Assembly (NCBI RefSeq): GCF_900215465.1
Contig: NZ_OBEH01000004.1
Span: 62,001-126,000, forward strand
Origin: Flagellimonas pacifica
GTDB taxonomy: Bacteria; Bacteroidota; Bacteroidia; Flavobacteriales; Flavobacteriaceae
Reading direction: 5' to 3'
DNA: 64,000 nucleotides
A program made the position numbers and the translations under genes. The notes beneath the pieces were generated by a model. The model ran no database searches. It had not been told where the DNA came from and saw only the letters and a program-made list of their open reading frames with translations. Of the stretch, positions 28,960 through 37,258 are shown piece by piece (within the stretch, counting starts at the first letter, position 1; each line of letters begins with the position of its first letter).

Positions 28960-31383
28960 TTAGAATCTGTATCGTAATGTACTACCAAAACTTGCTGGTT
29001 GAATACGGTTCAAATATACTGTCCTGTAGGCGTTATATCCCAATTCATCAAAAATATTGTTGCCAAAAACATCTAGGCTCAAACTTTCATTGAACTTATA
29101 CGAAACTTGAAGGTTGACAGTAGTGTAAGCTTCCAAATCAAAGGGTTTCACTCCTGGCTCAACTCCGGTATGGGTATAGTTTCTTGACCATACATTGTGA
29201 GGACGTTCACCTAGATAATATGCTCCAGCTCCAATGGAAAGACCATCCAATCCATTGGTAAAGGCATAGTTTACCCAAAGATTAGCAGTATGTTTTGGTG
29301 TGTTCAATGGACTAGAGTTAAAGTAATATGAATTATGGTCCTTATACTTGGCATCTAAATAGGAATACCCAGCAATAATTTCCAAATTGTTTAATACTCT
29401 ACCAATTAATTCGACCTCGACTCCAGTTCGTGTATCTTCTCCTCCTTTTAGGTAATACCCTAAAAAGGTTCCATTTTGGTCAATAGCCTGTAAGTTCAAG
29501 TTTTTACTGAAGGTATTGAAAAAGGTAACATTGAATCGAAGTGCATCGTCCATCCAATTCGATTTTATTCCTGCTTCAATCTGATCCCAACGTTCTGTAC
29601 CCAATTCGTTACCATTTATATCGGTATAGAAAGATGTCATTGGGTTTGAACTTGAGGCATAGGAGCCAAATACCACAATATTTTCTTTTGGTTTTACATT
29701 AAACCCGAACAAAGGATTAATGGCATTGTCCCTTTTGGCACCGGTAAGGCTTCTACCTATAAAATTACCCTTGGTTCTTTCTATTGAAGTATATCGAACA
29801 CCTAAGAATACATCTGCCCAATGGGTCAAACTTATCTTGTCCTGAGCTGTAAACCCGTAAGATTTTGTTCTGGAACCTGAATCCCTACCCGTGTTTCTTG
29901 AAACACTTACCCCATCTGGAAGGTCATTGGGTATTGTTTCCAATACATCAATAACATCCACATAGGGATTATCAGTTGGGTACGCGGTACTGTAACCAAG
30001 GTTGTCAAATGCTGATTTACGATAATCGACTCCTAACTGAAATGTATGGCTCAGGGCACCCGTTTTAAGGTCTTTACCCACAAAATCAATTTGCAATACA
30101 CTGTTTTTATCCTCTCTGGCAGAAGCGTAGTATTCTCTATATCGCTGAGATGCTTCCAACACTGGAAGTCCGTTCCTTGAACTTCCTTGAAACGCATAAG
30201 ATGTTTCTGTATAGGTAGATAGGTCTGATGTGAAATAACCTGCTTTAATACTTAACTTATCCGTGATTTCCCTATCAAACCGAACGGAGTACGTACTATT
30301 TTCCGTACTGGCACGATCAGAGGAAAACCCTATAAAATTATCGTTTGGCAATTTATAAATGTTATTGGTATCATAACCTCCAAGGTTGATGGTTCCCTGA
30401 TCCGGTGTCAGACTATCATCCATATAATCAAACTCTAGGTACACGGTTGTTTTTGAGTTTGGTTTCCAAGCTAAAGACGGGTTAATGTAGAATCTTTCTG
30501 AGTTCACTTTATTACGGTAGCTATCCGCTCTTTCGTAGGAACCCGCTACACGGTAAGCAATCGTATTGTTTTCATCTAAAGGACCATAAAAATCAAATGT
30601 AGGTCTAACATGGCCATAGCTTCCAGCTCTAAGGCTCACTTGACCTCCACTATAAAATTTTGGAGTTTTGGTAACAATATTGATTACACCTCCAGCGGAA
30701 CCTAAATCCCCACCAAGACCTTGACTTATGGCAGAAACTCCTTTTAGTACCTGAATGTTATCCACTCCAGCCATATCTGTAACAATACCTACTCCCCTAA
30801 AATCAGAATTAATGCGAACACCATTCTTTAATAAAGGGATTCCCCTATATCCACGCAAAGACATACTTTCTCGGATATTACCGTACGTTGCAAAAGTGTA
30901 CACCCCGGCAACATTTTTGGTCACATCTCTCAAGGTCAATGCATTTTGTTGATCAATCAATTTTTGAGATAGGATAGAGATACTTTGCAATTGCTCATTG
31001 GGCGCAAGGGGTAATCTTGTAAGTGTTTCAAGCTTATCGGCTCTTCGATTTCGTTCCCCAAAAAGTTCAACCTCTTCAAGTTGATTATCACTGTCTAGAG
31101 TAAAACTTAAGTTAGATACATTGGCGGAAGAGCTAAGTTCTCTTTCTGTTTTTTTATAGCCTACCGCGCTAACAACAAGAATGGTATTGTCAATGTTGAC
31201 ATCCATCAAAATAAAATGTCCTTTGTTATCAGCAGAAGTACCTTTCTGCCCCCCTTTTACGTAAATATTGGCATATGGGATTGGAGCACCTGTATCATCT
31301 GTGACCAATCCAGAAATTTTGGATTGGGCATATGCCGTAATAGAAATGAAACAAAGGGTTAATGCTATTAAAAGTTTTTTCAT
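28960..31383 (-). CDS. TonB-dependent siderophore-type receptor with carboxypeptidase-D-like extension
   Basis: This 807-residue protein has a signal peptide (ITAYAQ), an N-terminal CarboxypepD_reg-like domain (about 23-110, ISGLVTDDTGAPIPYANIYV), a plug (about 130-250, with VAGVYTFATYGNIRESMSLRGY and VLKGVSAISQGLGG) and a barrel ending in RYRF with a terminal Phe. The plug and barrel resemble FecA/FhuE-type ferric-siderophore receptors rather than SusC. It is the first gene of the operon receptor, ankyrin, DUF2271, PepSY-reductase, and is transcribed divergently from a PchR-like AraC regulator. This context supports iron uptake. The ligand is unknown. Confidence 0.9.
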   Translation of the reverse strand: MKKLLIALTLCFISITAYAQSKISGLVTDDTGAPIPYANIYVKGGQKGTSADNKGHFILMDVNIDNTILVVSAVGYKKTERELSSSANVSNLSFTLDSDNQLEEVELFGERNRRADKLETLTRLPLAPNEQLQSISILSQKLIDQQNALTLRDVTKNVAGVYTFATYGNIRESMSLRGYRGIPLLKNGVRINSDFRGVGIVTDMAGVDNIQVLKGVSAISQGLGGDLGSAGGVINIVTKTPKFYSGGQVSLRAGSYGHVRPTFDFYGPLDENNTIAYRVAGSYERADSYRNKVNSERFYINPSLAWKPNSKTTVYLEFDYMDDSLTPDQGTINLGGYDTNNIYKLPNDNFIGFSSDRASTENSTYSVRFDREITDKLSIKAGYFTSDLSTYTETSYAFQGSSRNGLPVLEASQRYREYYASAREDKNSVLQIDFVGKDLKTGALSHTFQLGVDYRKSAFDNLGYSTAYPTDNPYVDVIDVLETIPNDLPDGVSVSRNTGRDSGSRTKSYGFTAQDKISLTHWADVFLGVRYTSIERTKGNFIGRSLTGAKRDNAINPLFGFNVKPKENIVVFGSYASSSNPMTSFYTDINGNELGTERWDQIEAGIKSNWMDDALRFNVTFFNTFSKNLNLQAIDQNGTFLGYYLKGGEDTRTGVEVELIGRVLNNLEIIAGYSYLDAKYKDHNSYYFNSSPLNTPKHTANLWVNYAFTNGLDGLSIGAGAYYLGERPHNVWSRNYTHTGVEPGVKPFDLEAYTTVNLQVSYKFNESLSLDVFGNNIFDELGYNAYRTVYLNRIQPASFGSTLRYRF

Positions 31384-31408
31384 TTGGATATAATTGTTAT
31401 TTAGACTT

Positions 31409-31420
31409 ATTATAAATAAT
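31409..31420. promoter_or_regulatory. Small dyad ATTAT-AA-ATAAT next to the overlapping promoters
   Basis: A perfect 5-bp inverted repeat with a 2-bp centre lies immediately upstream of the plus-strand -7 element. It could be an operator (Fur-like or for the AraC regulator), but it is short and AT-rich, so it may be chance. Confidence 0.3.
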
Positions 31421-31428
31421 TATATTTG
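31421..31428 (+). promoter_or_regulatory. Bacteroidota -7 promoter element for the AraC regulator
   Basis: TATATTTG matches TAnnTTTG exactly and lies 67 bp before the preferred ATG at 31496. A TTG at 31394-31396 could be the -33 element, although its 24-bp spacer is slightly long. Confidence 0.6.
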
Positions 31429-31436
31429 CAAAAGTA
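31429..31436 (-). promoter_or_regulatory. Bacteroidota -7 promoter element for the TonB-receptor operon
   Basis: On the minus strand this reads TACTTTTG, an exact TAnnTTTG match, 45 bp before the receptor ATG. It abuts the plus-strand element with no gap. No clear -33 TTG was found. Confidence 0.5.
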
Positions 31437-31495
31437 GATATCAACCAAAGCGGGCATTAACGCATTTGGAATTATTATCGCCGAAAAAGGAAGGA

Positions 31496-32476
31496 ATGCA
31501 AACACGCTTGAAAAGTGCCATTTTTGGAAAGAAGACCTTGATTCGTGAATACAATGAAGATTTTCAAAATCAAGATTTGAAGGAGCGTGAAATTACCTAT
31601 GACAACGAGTATATAAGAGGTAAGGTTGATGAAGTTATGTTAGATGGCGCTCATCTTTCAATGAGAGATATAGAGGTAAAGAAGCCTTATCAAGTCAATG
31701 TAACACATGATTCCCCTTTGTTTAAATTACATTTTGAGATTCAAGGAAGCAGTTTATACGTCCCAAATGACTCCGAAAACCCAAACGTTTCAATACCACA
31801 TGGACATTACAACCTTCTATTTATCCCAGAGGTTGATGGTACATTATATTTTGACACTAAGCACAGAAAAACACTTGAAGTCAGATTTTCCGAATTTCTC
31901 CTTACCAAGCATATCGGATTAAAATTCAAAAACGTATTCAAGTCTTTTGGAGATGCAATTATAAAGCAGAAACCCTATCTATTATGGAAAGAGGGTAGGC
32001 CCATATCTCCCAAATTGTGTTTCCTTTTAAACGATATTATGGATTGTGGCTTTCAGAATATTTCCAAAAAAGCATATTTGGAAGCTAAAATCGTAGAACT
32101 ATTAGTTACAGTTCTCAATGAGGTTTCCAGCAGTGAGTACTGCAAGGACCTTGTTCCAAAAGATGATTACTCATCAATTCTTAAGATTGATGCCTATATC
32201 AAGAATAATCTAAAAAAGACGCTTACCATAACAACGTTATCCAACATTGCAGGATTAAATACCTCTAAACTCAAAAAAGAGTTTAAATTGGTATTCGGTA
32301 CTACTATCTTTAAATATATCACTGAACTTAGAATGGCAAAAGCCAAAGATTTGATTGCCAACCGAGGGTTTACAGTTTCAGAAGCATCCTATGAAGTAGG
32401 ATATAAAAATCCGCAACACTTCACCGCGGCTTTCAAACGAATGTTTGGTTATTTGCCCAGAAACATAAAAAGATAA
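31496..32476 (+). CDS. AraC/PchR-type transcriptional regulator
   Basis: With the ATG at 31496 the protein has 326 residues. I prefer this start because it follows a purine-rich AAGGAAGGA and lies downstream of a TATATTTG promoter element; the longer frame from 31394 would start before that promoter. The N-terminal part is a sensory region. The C-terminal 100 residues carry two AraC HTH motifs (TITTLSNIAGLNTSKLKKEF and AKDLIANRGFTVSEASYEVG), ending with YKNPQHFTAAFKRMFGYLP. This pattern resembles PchR regulators that sense ferric siderophores. Its divergent position suggests it controls the TonB-receptor operon, possibly with an overlapping promoter switch. Confidence 0.9.
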   Translation: MQTRLKSAIFGKKTLIREYNEDFQNQDLKEREITYDNEYIRGKVDEVMLDGAHLSMRDIEVKKPYQVNVTHDSPLFKLHFEIQGSSLYVPNDSENPNVSIPHGHYNLLFIPEVDGTLYFDTKHRKTLEVRFSEFLLTKHIGLKFKNVFKSFGDAIIKQKPYLLWKEGRPISPKLCFLLNDIMDCGFQNISKKAYLEAKIVELLVTVLNEVSSSEYCKDLVPKDDYSSILKIDAYIKNNLKKTLTITTLSNIAGLNTSKLKKEFKLVFGTTIFKYITELRMAKAKDLIANRGFTVSEASYEVGYKNPQHFTAAFKRMFGYLPRNIKR

Positions 32477-32551
32477 TTCTCAACAACTGCAAGGTAATAG
32501 CTTCGAACTTCTGCACAGTTTTCTGCGATGACAATCATAGCCGATAAAAAC

Positions 32552-32585
32552 AAAAAAGCAAGCTTTATGTTTTTGCTTGCTTTTT
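32552..32585. terminator. Bidirectional hairpin between the AraC gene and tRNA-Arg
   Basis: AAAAAAGCAAGC pairs with GCTTGCTTTTT across an 11-nt loop. U-rich tracts exist on both strands, so it can end both the plus-strand regulator and the minus-strand tRNA transcript. Confidence 0.8.
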
Positions 32586-32595
32586 GTTTCACTTG

Positions 32596-32669
32596 TGACC
32601 ACGGTAGGATTCAAACCTACGACCGCTGGAGCCGAAATCCAGTGCTCTATTCAGCTGAGCTACGTGGCC
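32596..32669 (-). tRNA. tRNA-Arg (anticodon TCG)
   Basis: The minus-strand sequence folds as a cloverleaf. The acceptor GGCCACG pairs with CGTGGTC (one G-U), the D-arm contains AGCTCAGCTGAATAGAGC, the anticodon stem is CTGGA/TCCAG around loop TTTCGGC (anticodon TCG), and the T-arm contains GGTTTGAATCC. The discriminator is A and the 3' CCA is not encoded. It reads CGN arginine codons. Confidence 0.93.
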
Positions 32670-32678
32670 TTGTTTCTA

Positions 32679-33131
32679 TTATGAACTTAGTTTTGCCTTC
32701 ACTATGGAAGAAATGGTCTTTCCATCCGCTTTTCCAGCTAATTCTTTGGAGACAATTCCCATTACCTTTCCCATATCCTGCATTCCTGATGCCCCAATCG
32801 AATCTATGGTTTGAATCACCACTTTTTCTATCTCTTCCCCAGTAAGTTGCTCGGGCAAAAACTTTTCAATAATCGCTACTTGTGCCAACTCAGGAGCAGC
32901 CAGATCCTCCCTGCCTTGTTCTGTAAAGATAGCCGCGCTGTCCTTACGTTGTTTTACCAGTTTCTGAACCAACTTTACTTCATCCTCTTCCGAAAGTTCT
33001 CCACCGCCTCCTTTGTCAGTCTTGGCTAACAGAATTGCAGATTTTATGGCTCGCAAAGATTCCAATGCAACAGTGTCCTTGGCTTTCATTGCCGTTTTCA
33101 TCTCTGTCATTATTTGTTCTTGCAAACTCAT
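32679..33131 (-). CDS. GatB/YqeY domain protein
   Basis: This 150-residue protein matches the YqeY family: a helical N-terminal part (MTEMKTAMKAKDTVALESLR, AIKSAI) and a C-terminal YqeY tail (QDMGKVMGIVSKELAGKADG). YqeY resembles the tail of the amidotransferase subunit GatB and is thought to interact with tRNA or the glutaminyl-tRNA system, but its role is poorly defined. It lies directly after ftsZ, separated by a terminator, and just before the tRNA-Arg gene on the same strand. The length is normal for the family. Confidence 0.9.
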   Translation of the reverse strand: MSLQEQIMTEMKTAMKAKDTVALESLRAIKSAILLAKTDKGGGGELSEEDEVKLVQKLVKQRKDSAAIFTEQGREDLAAPELAQVAIIEKFLPEQLTGEEIEKVVIQTIDSIGASGMQDMGKVMGIVSKELAGKADGKTISSIVKAKLSS

Positions 33132-33166
33132 ATTGTCTTTATTTTGGGCTGCGAAGATAAAAAATA

Positions 33167-33194
33167 AACCCGAAAGTCTCTTAACTTACGGGCT
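33167..33194 (-). terminator. Terminator at the end of the dcw operon
   Basis: On the minus strand CCCG-T-AAGT and ACTT-T-CGGG pair with one T-T mismatch and a 6-nt loop, followed by TTTATTTTTT. It lies about 40 bp after the ftsZ stop and probably ends the cell-wall and division operon. Confidence 0.75.
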
Positions 33195-33232
33195 TAGGTT
33201 TTCCATTAAAAATGGAGTCAATTTAAACACTA

Positions 33233-35182
33233 CTAATCAACATTATCGTGCAAGAAGGAGTTATTGGAACGTAATTGCAAATCATCATTACTGTCCTCAC
33301 TCAATGTTGTTCTGGAGACCTTCTGCTCTTGTGGTGTATCATCCAAATCAACACCCTGTCTTTTATAGGCAGGTTGTTTCTCTATCTCATCAATACTATT
33401 TCTGCTGTTTTGAAATTTATAATTGAAATTTTTCAGTTTTTTTCTGCGTTCATCCGCACGGTCTTTAAGCAATTCATTGATAGAACTATTAAATGGGTCT
33501 ATATTACCATCATTACCGCCCTCTGCCTTAGCTTCTACTTTGACCGTTTTCTTTTCAAAAACCAACTCGTCTTCCACTAATTTTGGTTCGTGGGTCTCGG
33601 CAACAGATTTAGCACCGGTCAATTGAGTTTCCAACTCCATGTACTCCTCTAAGTTATAACGAGTCTCGCCTTCTTTTTTATATTCCAAAACAGGCTTTAC
33701 CTCCACATACTCATTTACATCAATATCCTTTACATTTTCATCTAGATCAAATGTAATGGTATGTTCTTTTTCTTCCACTTCTTGGGAATTATTCAATGGC
33801 ATATCAAAAGTTAGGGCAAACTGATCTTCAGCAGCTTTTGGAGAAACCACCTCTGGGTCGACCACTTCTATATCATTTAATATACTCTTGGCTTCTATGA
33901 TCACAAAGTCATCTTCAACGTTTTCCGCTACTACTTCTTCATAGAAAACATTGAAATTTCTGATATAGTTTGTGGTTGGAATAAGGTCAGACTCTTCTTG
34001 TTTTGGTTTGATTTCTTCCTCTTCTTCCATTTCCAATGTGTGCTTTACAATCACTGGCTCTGGTTCTATTTCAGCTTTTTCAACTTTTATTTCTTGAATG
34101 GATGTTGCTTCAGGGGCCAACTCTTGCTCGGCAGTTTGTTCATCTTCCAGAGTGTAAAAGACTTTTTTGCTTTCGGTATTTACAATATGGTCTTGTTGAT
34201 CAATGTTGAATCCAGTTGCAATAACGGTTACAGCAATGGCATCTCCCAAATTTTCATCTTCACCCACGCCCATAATTATATTGGCTCCATGTCCAGCTTC
34301 GATTTGAATAAAATCATTAATCTCACCTATTTCATCAATAGTGATTTCTTGTGTTCCTGAAACGATAAGCAGCAACACATTTTTGGCACCGTTAATTTTG
34401 TTGTCATTCAAGAGTGGAGAATCCAATGCTTTCATAATAGCTTCACCTGCCCTTGCCGATCCCGAAGCGGTAGAAGAACCCATTATGGCAGTACCACTAT
34501 TGGAAAGTACTGTTTTGGCATCTCTAAGGTCAATGTTCTGCGTGTAGTGATGTGTAATTACCTCTGCAATTCCCCTTGCTGCAGTTGCCAATACCTCATC
34601 TGCTTTTGAGAAACCTGCCTTAAATCCAAGGTTTCCATATACTTCACGTAGCTTGTTGTTGTTGATTACAATTAAAGAATCTACGTTAGAGCGTAATTTC
34701 TCAATTCCTGTTTGTGCTTGCTTATTTCGCATGGCACCTTCAAACTGAAATGGAATAGTAACGATTCCTACAGTTAGAACATCCATTTCTCGCGCTACTT
34801 TTGCTATGACAGGTGCCGCACCTGTTCCTGTTCCACCACCCATACCAGCAGTAATAAAGACCATTTTTGTGGTATGTCCCAACATATCCTTTAGGTCTTC
34901 CATGCTCTCCAATGCAGCTTGTTCTCCAACCTCTGGGTTAGCACCGGCTCCCAGTCCTTCGGTTAAAGATACCCCCAACTGAATTTTATTGGGAACAGCA
35001 CTATTTTGTAAAGCTTGTGCATCTGTATTGCAGATTACAAAATCTACTCCGTTAATTCCAGCCTGGAACATGTGGTTAATGGCATTGCTACCTCCACCAC
35101 CAACGCCAATTACTTTAATTACGTTACTTTGATTCTTAGGGAGATCAAAAGAAATGTTGTCAAATTCGGTGCTCTTACTCAT
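33233..35182 (-). CDS. ftsZ: Cell division protein FtsZ with long C-terminal extension
   Basis: This 649-residue tubulin homologue forms the Z-ring at midcell. The GTP-binding signature GGGTGTG is at residues 115-121, and the N-terminal GTPase half is well conserved (VIGVGGGGSNAINHM at the start). After the globular domain (to about residue 330) comes an unusually long, acidic and Lys/Glu-rich tail of over 300 residues, against roughly 60 in E. coli. It ends in NSFLHDNVD, which may act as the conserved C-terminal peptide that contacts FtsA. Long FtsZ tails are common in Flavobacteriia. It is the last gene of the dcw operon, 27 bp after ftsA. Confidence 0.98.
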   Translation of the reverse strand: MSKSTEFDNISFDLPKNQSNVIKVIGVGGGGSNAINHMFQAGINGVDFVICNTDAQALQNSAVPNKIQLGVSLTEGLGAGANPEVGEQAALESMEDLKDMLGHTTKMVFITAGMGGGTGTGAAPVIAKVAREMDVLTVGIVTIPFQFEGAMRNKQAQTGIEKLRSNVDSLIVINNNKLREVYGNLGFKAGFSKADEVLATAARGIAEVITHHYTQNIDLRDAKTVLSNSGTAIMGSSTASGSARAGEAIMKALDSPLLNDNKINGAKNVLLLIVSGTQEITIDEIGEINDFIQIEAGHGANIIMGVGEDENLGDAIAVTVIATGFNIDQQDHIVNTESKKVFYTLEDEQTAEQELAPEATSIQEIKVEKAEIEPEPVIVKHTLEMEEEEEIKPKQEESDLIPTTNYIRNFNVFYEEVVAENVEDDFVIIEAKSILNDIEVVDPEVVSPKAAEDQFALTFDMPLNNSQEVEEKEHTITFDLDENVKDIDVNEYVEVKPVLEYKKEGETRYNLEEYMELETQLTGAKSVAETHEPKLVEDELVFEKKTVKVEAKAEGGNDGNIDPFNSSINELLKDRADERRKKLKNFNYKFQNSRNSIDEIEKQPAYKRQGVDLDDTPQEQKVSRTTLSEDSNDDLQLRSNNSFLHDNVD

Positions 35183-35209
35183 GACTATTTTGTTACTATT
35201 ATGGGATTA

Positions 35210-36535
35210 TTATTCTGCATTGTCTAAAAAGTCTTTCAACTTCTCTGACCATTTATCAAAAATAGATTTCCTAGGTACTGTCTTTGTCCTTGCAGACTGA
35301 CCTGCCACACTTTCTTGTCCTACCAAAACCTCTTCTTCTTCCTGCTCCATTTCATCCTCCAGCACATTATTGGTTCTGGTCTCCAAGGCGTTCATCAAAA
35401 GTCCAACAGCTGTGGCATACAATGGACTTGCTATTTCTTCTTCTGAATCTCCCGCCAAATGCTCGTTAGGGTAACCAATACGAGTATCCATACCAGTGAT
35501 GTACTCTACCAATTGCTTTAAATGCTTCAATTGGCTACCACCTCCGGTAAGTACAATTCCGGCAATAAGTTTCTTCTTTTGGTCCTCATGTCCGTAGTTT
35601 TTAATCTCCACATATACCTGTTCCACAATCTCTACTACACGGGCGTGGATAATTTTGGATAGGTTCTTCAATGTTATTTCCTTGGGCTCACGACCTCTTA
35701 GACCGGGAATGGAAACAATCTCATTGTCCTTATTTTCCCCTGGCCAAGCGGACCCAAACTTAATTTTCAATAACTCAGCTTGCTTTTCAATAATGGAGCA
35801 GCCTTCTTTGATGTCTTCGGTAATAACATTTCCTCCAAATGGGATTACAGAAGTATGACGGATTATGCCATCTTTAAAAATGGCCAAATCAGTAGTTCCA
35901 CCACCTATATCTATCAAAGCAACACCTGCTTCTTTTTCTTCCTGGCTCAATACAGCTTCAGCTGATGCCAGTGGCTCCAAGGTGATATTACCCAAGTCCA
36001 ATCCGGCACTTTTAATGCATCTGCCTATATTTTTTATAGAGGATACCTGCCCAACTACCACATGGAAATTGGCTTCCAATCGCCCACCATACATTCCTTT
36101 GGGCTCTTTTATTTCACATTGACCATCAACTTTATATTCTTGAGGCAATACATGGATGATTTCTTCTCCAGGAAGCATTACCAGTTTGTAGACTTGGTTG
36201 CAAAGTTTCTCTAGATCATCATCATTTATAACTTCTTCTGAGTTAGGCCTGGTTATGTAATCACTATGTTGAAGACTCCTAATATGCTGTCCTGCAATAC
36301 CTACCACTACAGAACCTATCTTGAGCCCTGAATTAACCTCGGCTTGCTCTACAGCTTGTTGAATAGATGAAATAGTTTGGGTGATATTATTGACCACGCC
36401 ACGGTGAACACCTAAGCTTTTGGACTTACCTGTTCCTAAGATCTCTATTTTTCCATATTCATTTTCCTTACCAATAATCGCAACGATTTTGGTAGTTCCA
36501 ATATCCAACCCAACTGAATACTTACCCTGTTCCAT
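35210..36535 (-). CDS. ftsA: Cell division protein FtsA
   Basis: This 441-residue actin-like protein anchors FtsZ to the membrane. The N-terminus SVGLDIGTTKIVAIIG and the IDIGGGTTDLAIF segment are the actin-type nucleotide-binding signatures, followed by VLTGGGSQLKHL. A C-terminal stretch with KSIFDKWSEKLKDFLDNAE could form the amphipathic membrane-targeting helix. A Glu-rich linker (about 395-405) precedes it. The gene lies 3 bp after ftsQ and 27 bp before ftsZ. Confidence 0.97.
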   Translation of the reverse strand: MEQGKYSVGLDIGTTKIVAIIGKENEYGKIEILGTGKSKSLGVHRGVVNNITQTISSIQQAVEQAEVNSGLKIGSVVVGIAGQHIRSLQHSDYITRPNSEEVINDDDLEKLCNQVYKLVMLPGEEIIHVLPQEYKVDGQCEIKEPKGMYGGRLEANFHVVVGQVSSIKNIGRCIKSAGLDLGNITLEPLASAEAVLSQEEKEAGVALIDIGGGTTDLAIFKDGIIRHTSVIPFGGNVITEDIKEGCSIIEKQAELLKIKFGSAWPGENKDNEIVSIPGLRGREPKEITLKNLSKIIHARVVEIVEQVYVEIKNYGHEDQKKKLIAGIVLTGGGSQLKHLKQLVEYITGMDTRIGYPNEHLAGDSEEEIASPLYATAVGLLMNALETRTNNVLEDEMEQEEEEVLVGQESVAGQSARTKTVPRKSIFDKWSEKLKDFLDNAE

Positions 36536-36538
36536 ACT

Positions 36539-37258
36539 TTATATTTTGGTGCAAACCACTTGATTGTTGAACTCTAAACTCACTGTCGTATATTTTTCCA
36601 AAGACTTGTCCTTGGATGCTTTGGCATAAAATGCCATAAAATTTTTGAACTTCTCATTGAGGTTCTCCACTCCTCCCAAATTCACCACAAAGTTTTCCAA
36701 CCTAAACTTGAGCTGATATTTTCCTTCTTCCTCGATATGTATGCCTATAACATTTTTCCTAAGAAAATCGTCTTCGTTAATGTAATTCAGAATGGTATAG
36801 GCATCCTCAAGGCTTTTTCCCGTGATTTTACCCGTAATTATGGGAACTCTTGCTGAATGATGCTTGGACAAAGGCATACGCCCACCCAAATCATCCAAAT
36901 AAAATTTAGAGATTCCCTCTACTCTTCCAATTGGTTTACGCTGAACAATCTTAGATATAAGTTCTCCATTTATAGTAAGATAGACTTGGGCGTTTTTCAC
37001 CATTTCGTTGGACAGAATTACCTCCTCTATGGTATTCAAAGCTAGTTGTTCTTTTGTCCTATTTTTTAAGGCTCCGTAATTTTGTATTAACAATTTATTA
37101 ACTGAGGTTTCTGTAAGATATAAGTTGTTGTCTCCCAAAAATTTAATGGAAACATCACTTACTTTTTTGTTCTTGCTCCGATGGTCTGCAAAACCATAAA
37201 GTCCAATTACGGTTATGGACAACAACGTCAGTTTTATATAATCCCAATTAACTCGCAT
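36539..37258 (-). CDS. ftsQ: Cell division protein FtsQ
   Basis: This 239-residue protein has one N-terminal membrane helix (about 7-24) and a periplasmic POTRA-like region (KFLGDNNLYLTETSVNKLL), followed by the beta domain (VQRKPIGRVEG, FYLDDLGGRMPLS). FtsQ links early and late division proteins through FtsB/FtsL. The start overlaps the murC stop by 11 bp, so translation is probably coupled. Sequence conservation in this family is low, so position supports the call as much as motifs. Confidence 0.9.
   Translation of the reverse strand: MRVNWDYIKLTLLSITVIGLYGFADHRSKNKKVSDVSIKFLGDNNLYLTETSVNKLLIQNYGALKNRTKEQLALNTIEEVILSNEMVKNAQVYLTINGELISKIVQRKPIGRVEGISKFYLDDLGGRMPLSKHHSARVPIITGKITGKSLEDAYTILNYINEDDFLRKNVIGIHIEEEGKYQLKFRLENFVVNLGGVENLNEKFKNFMAFYAKASKDKSLEKYTTVSLEFNNQVVCTKI

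Noticed and set aside
31394..31495. N-terminal extension of the AraC regulator from 31394
   Set aside because: It begins upstream of the TATATTTG element and lacks a ribosome-binding site; 31496 has AAGGAAGGA before it.
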